A stretch of DNA of 64,000 nucleotides from Onchocerca lupi (GCA_028564675.1 JAOVVO010000151.1:62001-126000), one strand, 5' to 3'; positions 13,001 through 27,220 are shown, counted from the first letter of the stretch. Numbers and translations: made by a program. Notes: generated from the letters alone by a model not told the origin.

Positions 13001-16000
13001 CATGTGAAAGCAAAGCTTGAAATGGTTAATAAAGCACATTCCAATGCCCAGCGAGCAGCTGAAGCTCATGAGACCAATATAATCACGCTGAAACAACAAC
13101 TTAGGTATGGAACTATGATGTCTCAGATCATAATGAATTAATCTAAATTGGCTCCATCTGTAAAGGGTTATTCTTTTTTAGCGATGTTGAGCAGAAAAAA
13201 CAAGACTGCGAAGCCAAACTTGCTACTGAATCACAAGAATTAGCAATGCAACTAAGTGATACGCAGGTAATGAATTTTTTGGCAATCAACGATGTGATGG
13301 TGCGTAGCCATTAAACTTGGGTGTATTGATTATTTTGCTGTTTATTTTCCAAAGCATTGGAAAAGCATTGGAAGATTTTTTGTTTCATAGCAACGAATAA
13401 ACATGAGATGCCGCGAATAAATTGTTTAAAATATTTTTTCGTAACTGAAAATTCATTTAAATGTACATTTCATATTCATTTGATATGATTATGTTAAAGG
13501 TAAACGAATACTACGAACTGAAAGGTGAAGCTACAAAACGCTGTGGTGTTATAGATATGGAACTTAATAAATTGTTACAAGAGCAAGAAACTGAAAAGAA
13601 TAATTTGCAATTTGAACAGAGACGTTTAGCTCATGCAAATGATCGCGTTAAAAATGTTCGTTTTTCGTGAGATTTATTGTGGCGTAATTACTGCTTCGGT
13701 AACTTCCCATTCAAACATCCTTTCGAAGAGGCTAAATATGTTTCCCATGCACTACACTCATAGAATAATTTTTATTAGCTGCTGGATTTTGAATTTTAAT
13801 TTCTAATGATATACTATCTTGATAACTTCACAAAGTCTAAGTAAACTATGCAAATATGAGTTCATAAATTAATGGTTTCCGAATTTTTAAACTGAACTAT
13901 AGAAAATTGACGAAAATTTTTTAGAAGGAGCAAGAAATTGAGCGTATGTCACGTCAGGGAGAACAGCTTTCAGAAAATATCGTATCACAGAGTAATTTAA
14001 TTGACGACGAGAAAAAAAATTTGCAAAATCTTGAAGTTCAGGTGTGCCATTCCATCTTCTTGCATTTGTTGCCTTATTTTCAAAATTATTTGAAATTTAA
14101 TTCAAATTTTTTGGATTTTAGATCCTCATATTTTCCTACATTGAATGCTTACTTTTTTTTTTATATACTTTTTAATCTGCAGTCATGTATAGCATGACCT
14201 GTTACTGATGTCGACTAGTTGCTCTTTCGATGATTTCAAGAATTTTAAAAAACAAAAATTATAGGTGCGCGAATCAAAAGAACGTTTGGAAAAAGTAACA
14301 TCGGAGTTAAATAATGTCTCAAGACAACTGTCGGAAGCACATGGTGATACAGCAGAATCAGAAAGAAATAGGAAACGAAATGAAACAATCGAAAATTTAA
14401 AGCGTATCTTTCCAGATCGTGTCTATGGTCGATTGGTTGACCTATGCCAACCGTCCCATCGCCGATTCCAGATTGCTATCACTAAGGTTTAATTTTTGCT
14501 GGCTCATTATTGGAATATAAATCTACTGAGAATTTAAAAAAAAAAAAGAAAAAGCTTCTGAACTTAACTCGAGAATGATGGTTTTTTTTGTCAGTTCGAC
14601 CAATTTCAGATTATTGCCGCGATGTTGTTATTATAGGTATTAGCTAAAAATATGATGTCCATTGTTTGTGACACGGACGAAACAGCTCGAGAAAGTATCG
14701 TTTATTTGAAAGAACAACGCCTCGCACCTGAAACTTTTCTTCCTTTATCAGTTTTGGATGTTCATCCGATTAAAGAAAAATTGCGGTACGAAGATTTTCT
14801 TTTTAGTCATGTTTACGAATGCAACCATTGGCAATTTGACAAGTTGGGAGAGAGGGGGAGAAGGGAAGTGGGTGGGGTCACTTAGCTGCTAATATCGTAA
14901 GCATTCATTTTTCTCATATCTGGTATTGCATCATACTATAATATAAAATGTAATAGAAAGACTATAATATGCCCAAGACTTGAATTTTAGAGAACTGACT
15001 GAGCCACGAGGTGTAAAGCTGGTTTTCGATGTTATCCAGTGCAATAATTCGGTCGCACGGAAAGCTCTCCAATTTGCATGCGGTAACGCGCTTGTCTGCG
15101 AAACACCTGAAGATGCAAAGTAATTATTTGCGCATTGAATTTTCTAAATCTTAATTTTTCTCTCCTGCTCGATATTAGAGTTAATCAAAAATTTTGTTGT
15201 AACTGATTATTATATTCATTTTTCCTAATTGATTGGAAATCGTTTCTCTTAGGAGACCAAATTACTATTATTTTTAATATCGGTTATGTAATTGATGAAC
15301 TGATAATTTTTAATTTTGTTTCGTTTTGAATCCGACCATTCAAATTTCATAAATTTGCATAATCTTAAATTAAGCAGCGACGAAAGGTTAAAAATCTCAA
15401 ACGATTAAATACTTTTTTAACTTCATTTCCAAATAGCATCAGTTATTTAGCTCTACATGCAAACAATATTAATGAATAGAATTATTAGACTGTATATTTG
15501 TTTTTGGTGGGATATTTTTGATTCATTTGTAGATATCTAGCTTATGGAAGTGCATCGGATCGATACAAAGCAGTAGCATTGGATGGAACATTGTTCGAAA
15601 GAAGCGGCATCATATCAGGAGGTGGTCAAGAATTGCGACAGCGAGCCAAGAAATGGGATGAAAATGCTATCAGGTTTATTTGCTAATGTTTTTTTCTTTC
15701 TCAGAATTTATCTCTGATTCTATGAAAATATTTTTCTTGATTGTCACTCTTCTTCAAAATTCGAATAATTTCTATATCTTAATATTAAATGACAATGACA
15801 GCCTAACTGATTAAAATGGAGCCATAATGTGCATAGTCATCTGGAGATCTTATCGGAAAAAAAATATTTTAGGAAGCTGAAAGAGAATCGAGTAAAGTTG
15901 CAAGATGAACTTCAGCAATTACATCGAACACGTAAGAAGGAACTTGATGTAGAAATGAAACGGAATCAGCTGATTCATCTTGAAAATCGTCTCAAAAATA

Positions 16001-19000
16001 CCCGAAATGAGCATGCGAAGATAACGAATCAGACACTTAAAAAGCTTGAACAGGATCTCGAAACTCTTAACAGCGAACTTTCGCTTATACAAGTGAGTAT
16101 AATCTAAAAATATATAATAGTTGATTTGAGCCAATTTTTAATGCCTAAATTTTGATGCTAAATCGATTTACTTATATTGACTTGCGGATTTAATGATTAT
16201 TGTCTTCTATCAATGTTTTGCTCCATTATTTTCATTGATTCTTTTTTTTTTTCAATCATTCAATCAGTAAATACTGATTGTACTACCTGTCTTGAATCGA
16301 CGATTCAATATTCATTTTTAATAAAGAGTATTGATGAAGATTCCTTCTTCAAATGAAATAAATAGTAAATAACATATCATGAGCAGTTGTTAGATGATAG
16401 TCAATAGCATCTTTTTTAGGACATTTGATAAGTGAATTAAAAATTGGTATTTTACGTTTGACTAGTAACTAATTTAAGCGAAATTTTAGCCACGAATTGA
16501 TGAAATTGAACAGAGAATGGAAGAACGAGTTGTACAAATTGAAAAATTACAACATAAACGAAATGTTATAACTGATGAAGTATTCCGCGAATTCTGCCAG
16601 CGTATAAATATCAAAGATATTCGGTATAGTTAATCTTTATGTCTTTTATTCCTTTATTCCTTCTTTCCAAGAACTTTGTATGTTTTAATATTTCGGTGTA
16701 TAATATAAATCTCAATTTTCTTTGACGATTGCTTTTCTTTTGAATGTTCATTGGTTGGTAAAAATTTACTATTTTTTTCGGTGAGAAACTCTAAACAAAT
16801 CACTTAATTTTTCAAGTCAGTACGAACAGCGTGAGATGCGTTTTCATGAAGAAATGCAGGATCAATTGAAGAAATTTGATAATGAATTGGATCGCTTGCG
16901 GAATGAACTGGACTATTTAAAATCAGAGGATAAGCGATGTAACTTTTTATGTTTTACTGTAGTGGCATAAATGAATGTTTCTGATGGAACATTAATGCAT
17001 TTATTAAATGACTTTTTTATAGTTACTCCTGAATGAATTTGTGCCAACACTTATGAAAGTTAAAATTATCCTTTTTTAGCCGCGTTAATTTATGTTCTTG
17101 GGATAAGATAGTACTATTGTTCATTTTAAAAATTGCAAATTTTCTCGATTGTCATGCAGAAATTTCTTCCTTTTTTGAATTCTTTTTGCCTAATTATAAG
17201 ATTTCAGATTACTCACGTTTGAGGTAATCTACTAATAATATCTCTGAGATTGAGACACAATTCCTGTTTTCAGTGAAAGAGAAACAAGAAGCTGAGAAAG
17301 TAAAACGTTTAACGAAAGAAATAGAAGAATTAAAAAAGAAAGAAGAAGAGGAACATAAGGTAATATTATATAATCAGTAATATTAGAAGATTAATGGGAT
17401 ATTTTTGACGATTTTAAAGTTTTGTCCTGTAGACATTGGAATAATCGGTTTCATTTTTAGACACTGAAAAAATTGGAAACTGAATTGGAACAAATGAAAA
17501 TGGCAATTGTCTCGAAGAAAGCATTAGTCGAAGATAGTGATTCCGAAATAAGCGTACTCAAAAAAGCTGCTCAGCAAGCTGCTCGTGAAGTAATCCATTT
17601 TAAATTCATTTTAATTTCGTTACTAATAAATTAATTAGATTTGGATTGGTCTAAGAAGAAGAGAATTACATTTTGAAGGTATTCACTGACAATAACCTTC
17701 TTTTTTTATCGTTAATTTCTGAAGAATAGTTATAAAAAGACGAAGTTATCGATATTTAATTACTGATAATTATTGGCTAAAATGTAACTTTTTTCTGATA
17801 GAGTTAGTTCTTTTACAACTAATTTTATTTGCAGGTAGAAGTAATTGCCAATAGAAATAGTTATTAATTTTGAAAATAAAAAATTAAAGTTCCATGATCT
17901 ATCACCACTTTTTTGACATTTTGTAGTAATTTGCCATCCTTGGTAGTGAATTAATTTTATGCTGAGATTAATTTTAATACATTTATAAATTTACTCTGTT
18001 AATTTTGTAGGTGGCCGCAGCAGAAAAAACAGCTGCGACATTGGAGCAAACCATTTCGAGACGGCGTCATCAGCGTCACTCTTTACTACATCAGTGTAAA
18101 ATGAATGGTATCAAATTGCCACTGCTCCAAGGATCTCTTGCCGATATTGAAATCGATGATGCCATTCCTTCAAGTAATTTTTTTTCTTGTGTTTTCATTT
18201 TCCAGTAACTGAACCGTTCGAATTATGATAGCCCCACTAGCTATTAAATTAGGCAGAATGGTTGAAAGCTGATATTGTTTTGAATATGTCCATATAGTTG
18301 TAGTAGCGTAAAATTATATTTTGTTGATTGATATCACAAAATACTAATAGTTTTGATAATTATATAAAACTTTGTTTTTTCCTCCTTTAAGTCTTTTTAT
18401 TTTTACTTCATTCCTCTGTTTACTGAAAAAATCTTTCCAGATCTAATGCCCGGCATTAGCATGGGAACGCATACATTTCAATTAATGATATTGTTTTCTC
18501 GTTGGAAGACTAGAAATTTAATCAAACTAGTAATCTCTAAAGAATGAAATCATAAAAAGTTAACCAACAGTTGCTTAAGTTGACGTTATATTATTAGATT
18601 ATCATCGGGATTAAAATCATAATTTTATACTTCAGTTGTTGTATATACGGTGCTTAATTTTGCTTTAGGTACTGCAAGTGCAAGTGTGAGTGACTCACAG
18701 CAACTCTCACACGAGCAAATGGATCGTGAAGCAGAAATACAAGTGGATTATCGAACACTTCCAATTAATCTCAGAGAAGTATGATTATTCACGAAATTGC
18801 TATTTTGAAAAACTATTGCTTTTATAGGAAGCAGAAATGGAAGTTAATTTATCAGCGAACAATGATGAATGCAAATAATAAGAAAGCAAAGCAGGGAAAT
18901 AAGGAAAAATAGGAGAAAGCAAAAATGGCATTTTTTTTTTAAAGGAATTAATTTCAGTTTGATAATGATGAAGAAATGAAGAAGGCACTTGACAAACTGA

Positions 19001-20610
19001 ATAAAGAAGTTAGTGATTCGCAGGCAAAAATTTCACGAATTAATGCACCGAATTTGAAGGCAAAAGAAAGGTTGGTAAAATAAATATTAATACTGCTTTC
19101 TTGTATTGTGCCTATTTTGTATTATTTGATAGTATAGATTTGGCATACTTTTAGTTTTTCATAACTTAATTAAAAAAAATTACACATCTAGTGAACTTTT
19201 TTGTTTCCCATAACTCTTTTAACATAGTTTGAGAATTGTATACGTATACTGGACGTATTCTTGTTTGCTTAAATTAACTGCTGCATTATTGCTGAAATTA
19301 TTTGTGAATATTAGTTTATGATTTTATTTTTTTGTATTCTTTCAAGAAAAATGGATCCAATGATTATTTAATTTTCTTTACCATCTATTTCTCCTAGAAT
19401 GGAAATAGTAAAAGAAAAGGAAGCAGAAACAACAGAAGAATGCGAATTGGCCCGAAAAAAAGCACGGAAAATTCGTCTATTATTTGAAAAAGTTAAAACT
19501 GATCGTTACCATCGATTTCATGAATGCTTCGAACCTGTTTCTCAGAAAATTGATGACATATACAAGGTTAATCTCTTAAATTTCGATTTCTTTCTTTTAT
19601 CCGCTTGTAATTAAATTTCTGCTAAATTTATTAGAAATAAAATGATTTATTTCTCCAAAGCTTCGGAATCTCAGGAATTTCGCAAAATTCAAAAATCTGA
19701 GACTAATCAATGTTTTAGAATCTCAAATCTTTTGCATCTTTTCATTTTCTCCTTCTATCAAAAAACATTTACAATAATTATTTTGAAATAAAAATTAAAT
19801 TTATTATTTTTTAGTTCTATCATTTTTAGAAACTTAGTCGCAATGAGAGTGCGCAAGCTTTTCTCGGCGAAGAAAATATGGAAGAGCCGTATCTTGAAGG
19901 CATTGCATACAACTGTGTAGCACCTGGTAAACGTTTCCGACCAATGGATAACTTGAGTGGTGGTGAAAAGACTGTTGCAGCATTAGCGTTACTTTTCGCT
20001 ATTCATGCTCGTAGTCCATCACCATTTTTCATCCTGGACGAAGTTGATGCTGCCTTGGATAATACCAATATTGGAAAGGTGTGATTTTTTAAAAGGAATA
20101 TAATAATCAAAAATGTATTAAGAAGCGTATTGAGAACTTCCTCTTCGATCAGACTGTCACATTTCTCCGAATTCTTGTGTTATATTTCATATTTTTGTCG
20201 TCACAGTAATTTCACCTCAGGTAGTTGTCAGTTCCACAAGAACTAAATGAGTAAAGGAACTTTTAGAGTTACATTTTTTTTGCTTTGGGAAATCAGTAGG
20301 AATTTTCTAAGTTACACTTAGGAAGTTCCTACTGATTTCCCAGCACACTATTATGATTACTTCAGTGTAATATTATTTCTAGCAAACTATGAATTTCTTA
20401 TATAGCAAATTTCAGGTTGCAAATTTTATCTGTGAGCGTGCACGTATTGACATGCAACTAATTGTCATATCCCTAAAAGAAGAATTTTATAATAAAGCTG
20501 ATGCCATCATCGGTATTTATCCGCATCCATCCAGTTATACCGTTTCTGGAATGCTAACACTTGATCTCACTCCGTATAAACAGCCGCAATCTGATTCATA
20601 TGTTGAATAA
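10020..20610 (+). CDS. SMC1 (him-1): Cohesin subunit SMC1 (25 exons; frameshift in exon 17)
   Basis: ATPase subunit of cohesin, which pairs with SMC3 to hold sister chromatids together. Exons: 10020-10128, 10572-10648, 10917-11060, 11321-11469, 11657-11825, 12346-12558, 12944-13104, 13182-13266, 13500-13655, 13925-14041, 14265-14486, 14637-14785, 14991-15119, 15533-15673, 15873-16092, 16490-16623, 16817-16939, 17274-17359, 17461-17589, 18011-18173, 18669-18778, 18958-19070, 19398-19566, 19830-20078 and 20416-20610. Length is about 1236 aa (human SMC1A 1233). Walker A GPNGSGKS is at 32-39, then coiled coil, a hinge at about 500-670 (YGRLVDLCQP, ALDGTLFERSG, ISGGGQ) and the returning coil. The ABC signature LSGGE is at about 1131 and Walker B FFILDEVDAALD at about 1155. 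Exon 17 carries one base too many in an A5 run (16919-16923), closing both frames. Elsewhere all phases agree. Exons 9 and 17 use weak AAG acceptors. AATAAA overlaps the stop codon. Confidence 0.93.
20287..20341. repeat. Perfect 16-bp hairpin in the last SMC1 intron
   Basis: GGGAAATCAGTAGGAA (20287-20302) is followed after 23 bases by its exact reverse complement (20326-20341). The flanks can extend the stem with a two-base bulge (TGCT/AGCA), and the loop has some internal pairing (CTAAG/CTTAG). It is compatible with a miRNA-type precursor, a tiny MITE remnant, or chance decay of a larger inverted repeat. Confidence 0.7.
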
Positions 20611-21534
20611 ACTATATTCGCCAATTTATAATGCATTGCAGTTTTGTTACCTGTACAAATTACACTATTTTGACATATATTTCGCAAACGATACTACCAT
20701 TTTGTTAGTAATATTAGATCTCCTTTTGTTAAATTGAAACTTGAGATGTTTCGTCAAATAACTTTGTTATTTAAATTTTAATCTTTTATGAAGAGATTTT
20801 TTCTTTCTCAATTTTGTGTTTTTCGCTACTCTTGCTGCTTTCATTCTTTAATTATCACATTCTTGATATATTATTTATTGTTATTTTAGCAAATTTTATT
20901 TGCTAACATCAATATGCTATCAATCCATGTTTGCAGACATTATTCTATTCGGTAATAGAGATATCTCGCAATAGATCATTTAGTTGAATAATCAAATCAT
21001 ATCTGGATATTTTGTTTTATAATTCATTTGTGTATATATACTTGTTTCTATTCCAATGAATGATAAAACATCTTTCTCGAATGTTTCTGTAATTTCATCC
21101 CAACATATTATTGAAGTACTTTGTTAAACATTATGGTGCGTGTTTACGCATCTTTTATGGAACCTTTTTTCGATTTTGAATGGCTACTCTTTACATATGA
21201 TTATGAAAAAGAATTTTATTTGAATAAAATTCGAAAGAGCAAGATTTTGAGTAGAATTCATTTGAAATTTAAACTTATATATATCACAAAGAGTACGCTA
21301 TACATCTGTCAGTATATTCACAATGTTGCAGTTCGCTGAAATGCCGAAATTAACGATGATTCTCTGCCTGAAAAAGATAAAGAACTGTCAGATGAAAAAT
21401 AAGTAGATAACAGTGGATATAAACTTATTTAATATCTGCAAAATCACGCATAAGCGTATATTTGTACATACCAGATAAGGGAAAACAAAACATTCAATTT
21501 CACAGACATAGTATCATAAATATGGCATAAAAGT
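20611..21534. other. Convergent spacer between SMC1 and the zinc-module gene
   Basis: The 3' ends of two genes face each other here. It should hold both 3' UTRs. Frames such as plus 21121-21339 are AT-rich and show no family features. No other element is recognised. Confidence 0.5.
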
Positions 21535-24500
21535 CTAAGACTGGCTGCTAGAATGGGTAAGTGAACTAACATTTTGTGGAGACTCTGTACTCTGCAATAA
21601 TTCTCCAGCACTGTGGAAATATCGCATGTTAGATGACTGAATATCACATAATCGTTGCTGTATTCGTCTCAAATACCCATCAACCTCCAAAAGTTGCATC
21701 ATTCCAATATTTTCGAGTGAATGTCCAACATCCTATGAAGAATTCCGGATAATTTGATATTAAAAGATACTATTGTATTTGAAAAAAAAAAAAATAATAT
21801 TATTGCGAAAAACTCTTCAAAAAATATGATATAAGACTAGAATAAACAGAAAGATGGAATTGTCATTATGAATTTATTTAAAAGATTTGTGATATGTCGT
21901 GTACAAAAGAGAACTATTTATTATGAATGAATTTACTTGTAAACGCCTTCGGATAGAAGACCGTAAATCCTCTGGGTTTTGTTGAATTCCTTCATCCGAT
22001 GGAACATCAGTTGGTAAATCTGATTTTTCGAAACAATCCTAAATTTTCAAGAAAAAGAATAAATTTGAAAAGCCTTTATGAGATAATTCTGATGTAGTAA
22101 AATTCAAACTACGCAGGAATATCAAATAAAGATTCCTGAGAGTTAGCAAAAGATTTGAATCCAACTTATTCCAACGTTATTTAACCTAAGTTGAAAAATC
22201 TACTATTCCGTTAAAAAATGAAAAAAAAAACCTCTTTGCATTCAGCTTCATTATCTTCCGCTGTTAATACAATGTGATCTTCCGAATTTATCACCTTTTG
22301 CCGCTTCCTGAACGGTTCAGAAAGACTTACTTCGTCAATGATTTCTATAGCTTCACTATTTCCATATGGATTTTCTGCCTAAAGTAGATTCGTTACTACC
22401 GAACAGCAACATTTCACTACCGTACAAAAATCATCTTTTTATTGCTCATTTGCTTTCTGTTGCTTTTATAGAAGAAAACACTAATGAAATTAACGATCTG
22501 CAAATTGATGAGGACAAGAATAGCGATCGTAATTTAGACTGGAAATTTTACTACTGCTATAAACTATGATATTTATTTTCCTGAACATTTTACTATATAA
22601 TCATACATTTTTTTAATTATTGAGAGTAAAAAAAACTGAAGTACTGACCTGCCCAAAAATTTCATATTGTATGACTTGTTCCTCATCAAGCAACTCATGC
22701 TCTCCTAAATGAATATCAAGATCAGTCAACGTTGACGCTCTGAAACTGCATCCCACAATTGAGCAACTATACATCAGAGAGAGTTTTTCCTCCTTCGCCT
22801 GAAGCAAGAATTTTACGATCATTGTTTCGACACTTCTGCTTTTCAATATTTACCCCGTATATTTCATATTAAAATTTTTTCAAAACACTATCAAGATCTT
22901 TAAAATTTTTTTGTTGAAATTTGTTTAACACCACCATGTTTTGCGGTTCATTTCAATAATTTTGTCATGATTAAGTTAACATTTTCATGACGAACTGGGT
23001 GATGTTTTTATTGAAATTCTAAATGAAGCTTTATTTGTATTTAAATTTTTTTTCTTTTTTTATAAATTTTACATTAACACATTTTGCACGAGTTTTCTTT
23101 TTTTTTTTTTCTGTATAAAGTAATTCTAAATTCGATGTGGAAGGTGAATAAAAAATTTTATGCAAAAAGAACAAGTAAAGAGAAATCTTCACTTATTCTT
23201 TTTACATAAAATTTGGTGATATCACAATTGCCTTTTCAGTTTAAATAGTTTAGTCATTAAACAGCAAATATCAATAGATATACTTCTTATGATTATTCTA
23301 TGTACTATTTGAATGCTGGGAAAAATCTTCTTAGCGCATTCAACATTTTTCTCTATACCGACATATAGTCGGTTTTTATATAATATTAGCAAAATCGGAA
23401 AACTTATGATATAAACAATAAAATTGAGAACTCGAAATATCAATAGAAATATATACCGTAAAATCAGCTTTAGAAGTATTAGGTACATCAGAATTAGCAG
23501 AAACATCAGCAGAAGCAATCACATTAATATTTTGGTCCTCGTCAAGCCTTAAAAGAGCTTCATACTCGCTATCGCTATCGTCAGATAATGAAATTTCCTA
23601 AAAATAACGCAAAAATTATTGAATTTCATCCAATCGTTATTGAATTGATAATGGAGCGGTAAGGTCCATTTTATTGGTCAATAAAGAACAGCGTTTTATT
23701 CAAGTAATTTAGATATTTCTGAAATATATGTCTCCGTGCTTTGTCACTATTTAATTGCTAACGCCTCCATATTATAATCAGGTTTGCTTGATAAGGGTAT
23801 TGCTAACGGAAGACAAAATCAGTTTGGATTTTTACCGGAAGGGCGTACAGATTTTGCTTTTGCAGTACTTAGCGAAGAATGGGGTTTTTTAGGTGGCTTT
23901 GATTTCCCACTATTTTACGTTACTTGCTATATATATTCTTTGTTGCCTACAGATCAAAAAATTACTTTTCTAAGTTATCTGTCAGAATTCCTGTTTTTTT
24001 TGGTGTTCATTTTTTCATAAATATTGGAATGACAATAGGTCTTTTACCTATAATAGGGTAAAAGCTTGGATTTTAAGAGAATATTTATTTAGTATTAACA
24101 AATGATGATAACATGGATATTGTGTTCGGTAGTTGCCAATAACTGCAAGAATGAAACAACAAAATAATAAAAATAAAAATGTGAGTTATTGTTGGAACCC
24201 TAATAGATATTTTAACTTACCGGGTCCTGAGGCCAAGTTCCTGGTTCTTCGACTACATAAATGTTTGATGAAGAGCATTCTGATGGGGCAATGGTAACAT
24301 ATCGATAGTCCGCATCTTGATTAGTGGAGCAATTGAAAATTTTTTGAAGAGGGAGATCAGAATTCGATCCATTCGCGGGTTTTTTAGCCAGTACTCTGCA
24401 TAAATTTGCAACATAAATTATGAAAGCCATAAAATTACGATATGGATTACAAAATAATCGGTAAATTTCAAATAATTTTCTGTAGGCAAGTCATTGCTTA

Positions 24501-27187
24501 ATCTCAAAATAAATGGGAGTATTGGGCAATGCTATTTTATCCGATAAAATATATCTCCAAAAAAAAAAAGGAAAAACTTCTTTTTACCGCCTCGATAAAA
24601 CAGACTGCCGATCAGATAATGGGTTATTCGCAAAGTCGCAGATATGTGGTGTCCTCGGATAATCTGGATGTACCATGAAGCGTCCATTACGTACTACAAT
24701 TCGAGCCGGAGGAGGATAATGAATCTGTGGTTCTTGTCGTTTCCCTTTATCTTTAAGCTTACGACATAACACGCATGTATAATATGTTGTCGTATCATTT
24801 GTTGGCATTTTCAAAGCCCATTCAGAAATTTTATTCGGAAAACGTCTACTCTCGAATAAAATAATTGATTTACGCCGTTGGCAAGAAAGAGCTTCATATA
24901 CGACTGGACCATAATCTCCTTCAGGATCGCAAACTGAATTCGGCTCTGGATTTATCTGAAAATAAACTTTTAGGCGGAAGAAAAAGCAAGAAAAATCGAT
25001 TAAAAATGTTGGTAACATAAATCAATCCAATTCAACAGGGAAACCGCAATAATTTGAAGATTGATAAATTTCAAAACATAGGGATACAATACAGGAAACT
25101 AATGATCAATGCAATGAGTAAAAAACATCAGTATAGTCTTTGAAAAAATCTTTTAATAGTGAGGAAATTTCTAAACTGATTCGAAGAACAAAAGTCTATT
25201 TTCACTAAATATAAATGATCCATTTCTTAACTTTAAAAACCTTGTTTGTAATTACTTTTGGTAAGCATTACCTGTACAGTTGAATAAAGCGAAGCATTCT
25301 GTGTCTGAAGTTCGCCTGATAGATTCGACACGCCCACTTCACCGTTCCTTTCTGCGGAAACTAAGTATTCTGCCTTAAAATCTGCGAAATAACGAAAGAA
25401 TATGATAACATGATACATAAAAAAGAAAAAAAAAGTGGCATCAAGAAAATTCTAATACTTTTAAGCAATCATATCAAACTTTAAGCTAGGTAAAAAAATA
25501 TTGCCCAATCTTTCGAGATGGAATTTATGATTCAGCCATAGAGGTATTAATTTTAAAAAAAAAGTCTTAGTAAAATGCTTATTCATGTAACTATATAAGT
25601 GGAAAAAATTTTTCAAAAATATAAAATGAACTGATAATTTTCTCAAATATAACCTAATTGATTTGATAATTGTTTTAAATATCCTAAATTTCAATATTTT
25701 TGATTCTTCCTGAAACTGCATTACAAATTAGACGTTTTTCTCCGATATCACGCCGTTTTCTCTAATTTACCAGAATAAGCATACGCAATCTAATCAGCAG
25801 GTAAGCTGATTTATGACTGTTCAAATATTTTAAATTTAATTTATGCTACTATTTTTTTTAAGTAATAAAAATAATTACAGAAATAAAAATTCGTTTTTAT
25901 TATTTTAAACAGCAAAATCACAAGTTTTTTACCTCAAAAGCTGTTGACTGAAGTGTACTGGAATCATTTGTAATGCGATGCTTTTCGTTTAAATGAATAT
26001 TGATCATACCAGATGCAAATGTTAAAAAATCACAGTCTGCAATCGGACATTCATAAACTTTACGCGGTTTATCGTCATGATTAGCAGTTATTAGTTTACG
26101 GCGATTGATATATAGCGATCGTACAGAGCTCGATTCCGACCACATTCGTCCATGTACACGTCCCAATACCATATCTTCCATTTGTTCTATTTCTTCAGCA
26201 CTAAAATATTTTGTCAAAATAAAAATTCTGCCATTTGCTAATAGTTCTTGATCTAAATGAATCACAATAAATATCATTCCTACTTAAATTGCGATCAATT
26301 TGATCAGAATTCTGACATAAGGACTCGATTTATGCCGGAGAGCAATTTTTGACTATTATGAATTGCTGATCTTCACTTTTAATCCATTACATCCAATACC
26401 TAATGCTCACTTCCTTATTTTTATATTTATCACAAATACACTAGAAAAAAAATTGCTACAATACTATGAAACTGATAGCATATGAAATGTCTAGTTGCAT
26501 AACTGCATTAACAGAAGAAAAAATTTTTCGAAAATATTAAAATAATTTAATAACTTCCTTAGATATTACTCAGTTAATCTGATGAACGTTGTAAATGATA
26601 CCTTAAATCTGCATATTTTTCATCTTCTCTGAAACTCATTAAAACTTGGTTGATTTTTTCCCGCGGTGTCATGCCATCTTCGCTAATTTCCGTTCGTGCA
26701 CGAATCATTGCACGTCGTGCAAGGACAACTGCGCGATCAGACATTGGATTATCAGCGAAACCACATATGTGTGGTGTACGAGGATAATCCGGATGCGTCA
26801 GAAAACGTCCATTACGAACCAAAATACGAGCCGGTGGACCAAATTTCATCGGTGGTATTAAACGCTTACCACGATCCTGCAAGCAGATATTGAGGTAATC
26901 TAATTAGTTTCTGTAAACCAAGAAATGAATGAATCGAATTTTCTTGCAAATAATAAGCAAACCAAATGCTACAAACAATGAGAAATGCGATTTAAACTAA
27001 GTATCATATGCACTTGAAAAGTAAATGCTTTTAGAATAAGTAGCATTCTGAAATTACTAAACTCAAATTAAGAGAGAAAAAACAACTAAATAAATCATGA
27101 AATGAATCTATACTCATGGTTATAATTGAACAACTTCCATGAAAATTCGATTATTTATGGATAATTAATTTAAAGCCATTTACAATT

Positions 27188-27220
<33 letters not shown>

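Noticed and set aside
16831..16927. A 97-nt intron within SMC1 exon 17 that would avoid the frameshift
   Set aside because: It restores the frame but deletes coiled-coil sequence needed for the usual SMC1 length, and its acceptor is A-rich. Kept only as an alternative in the finding.
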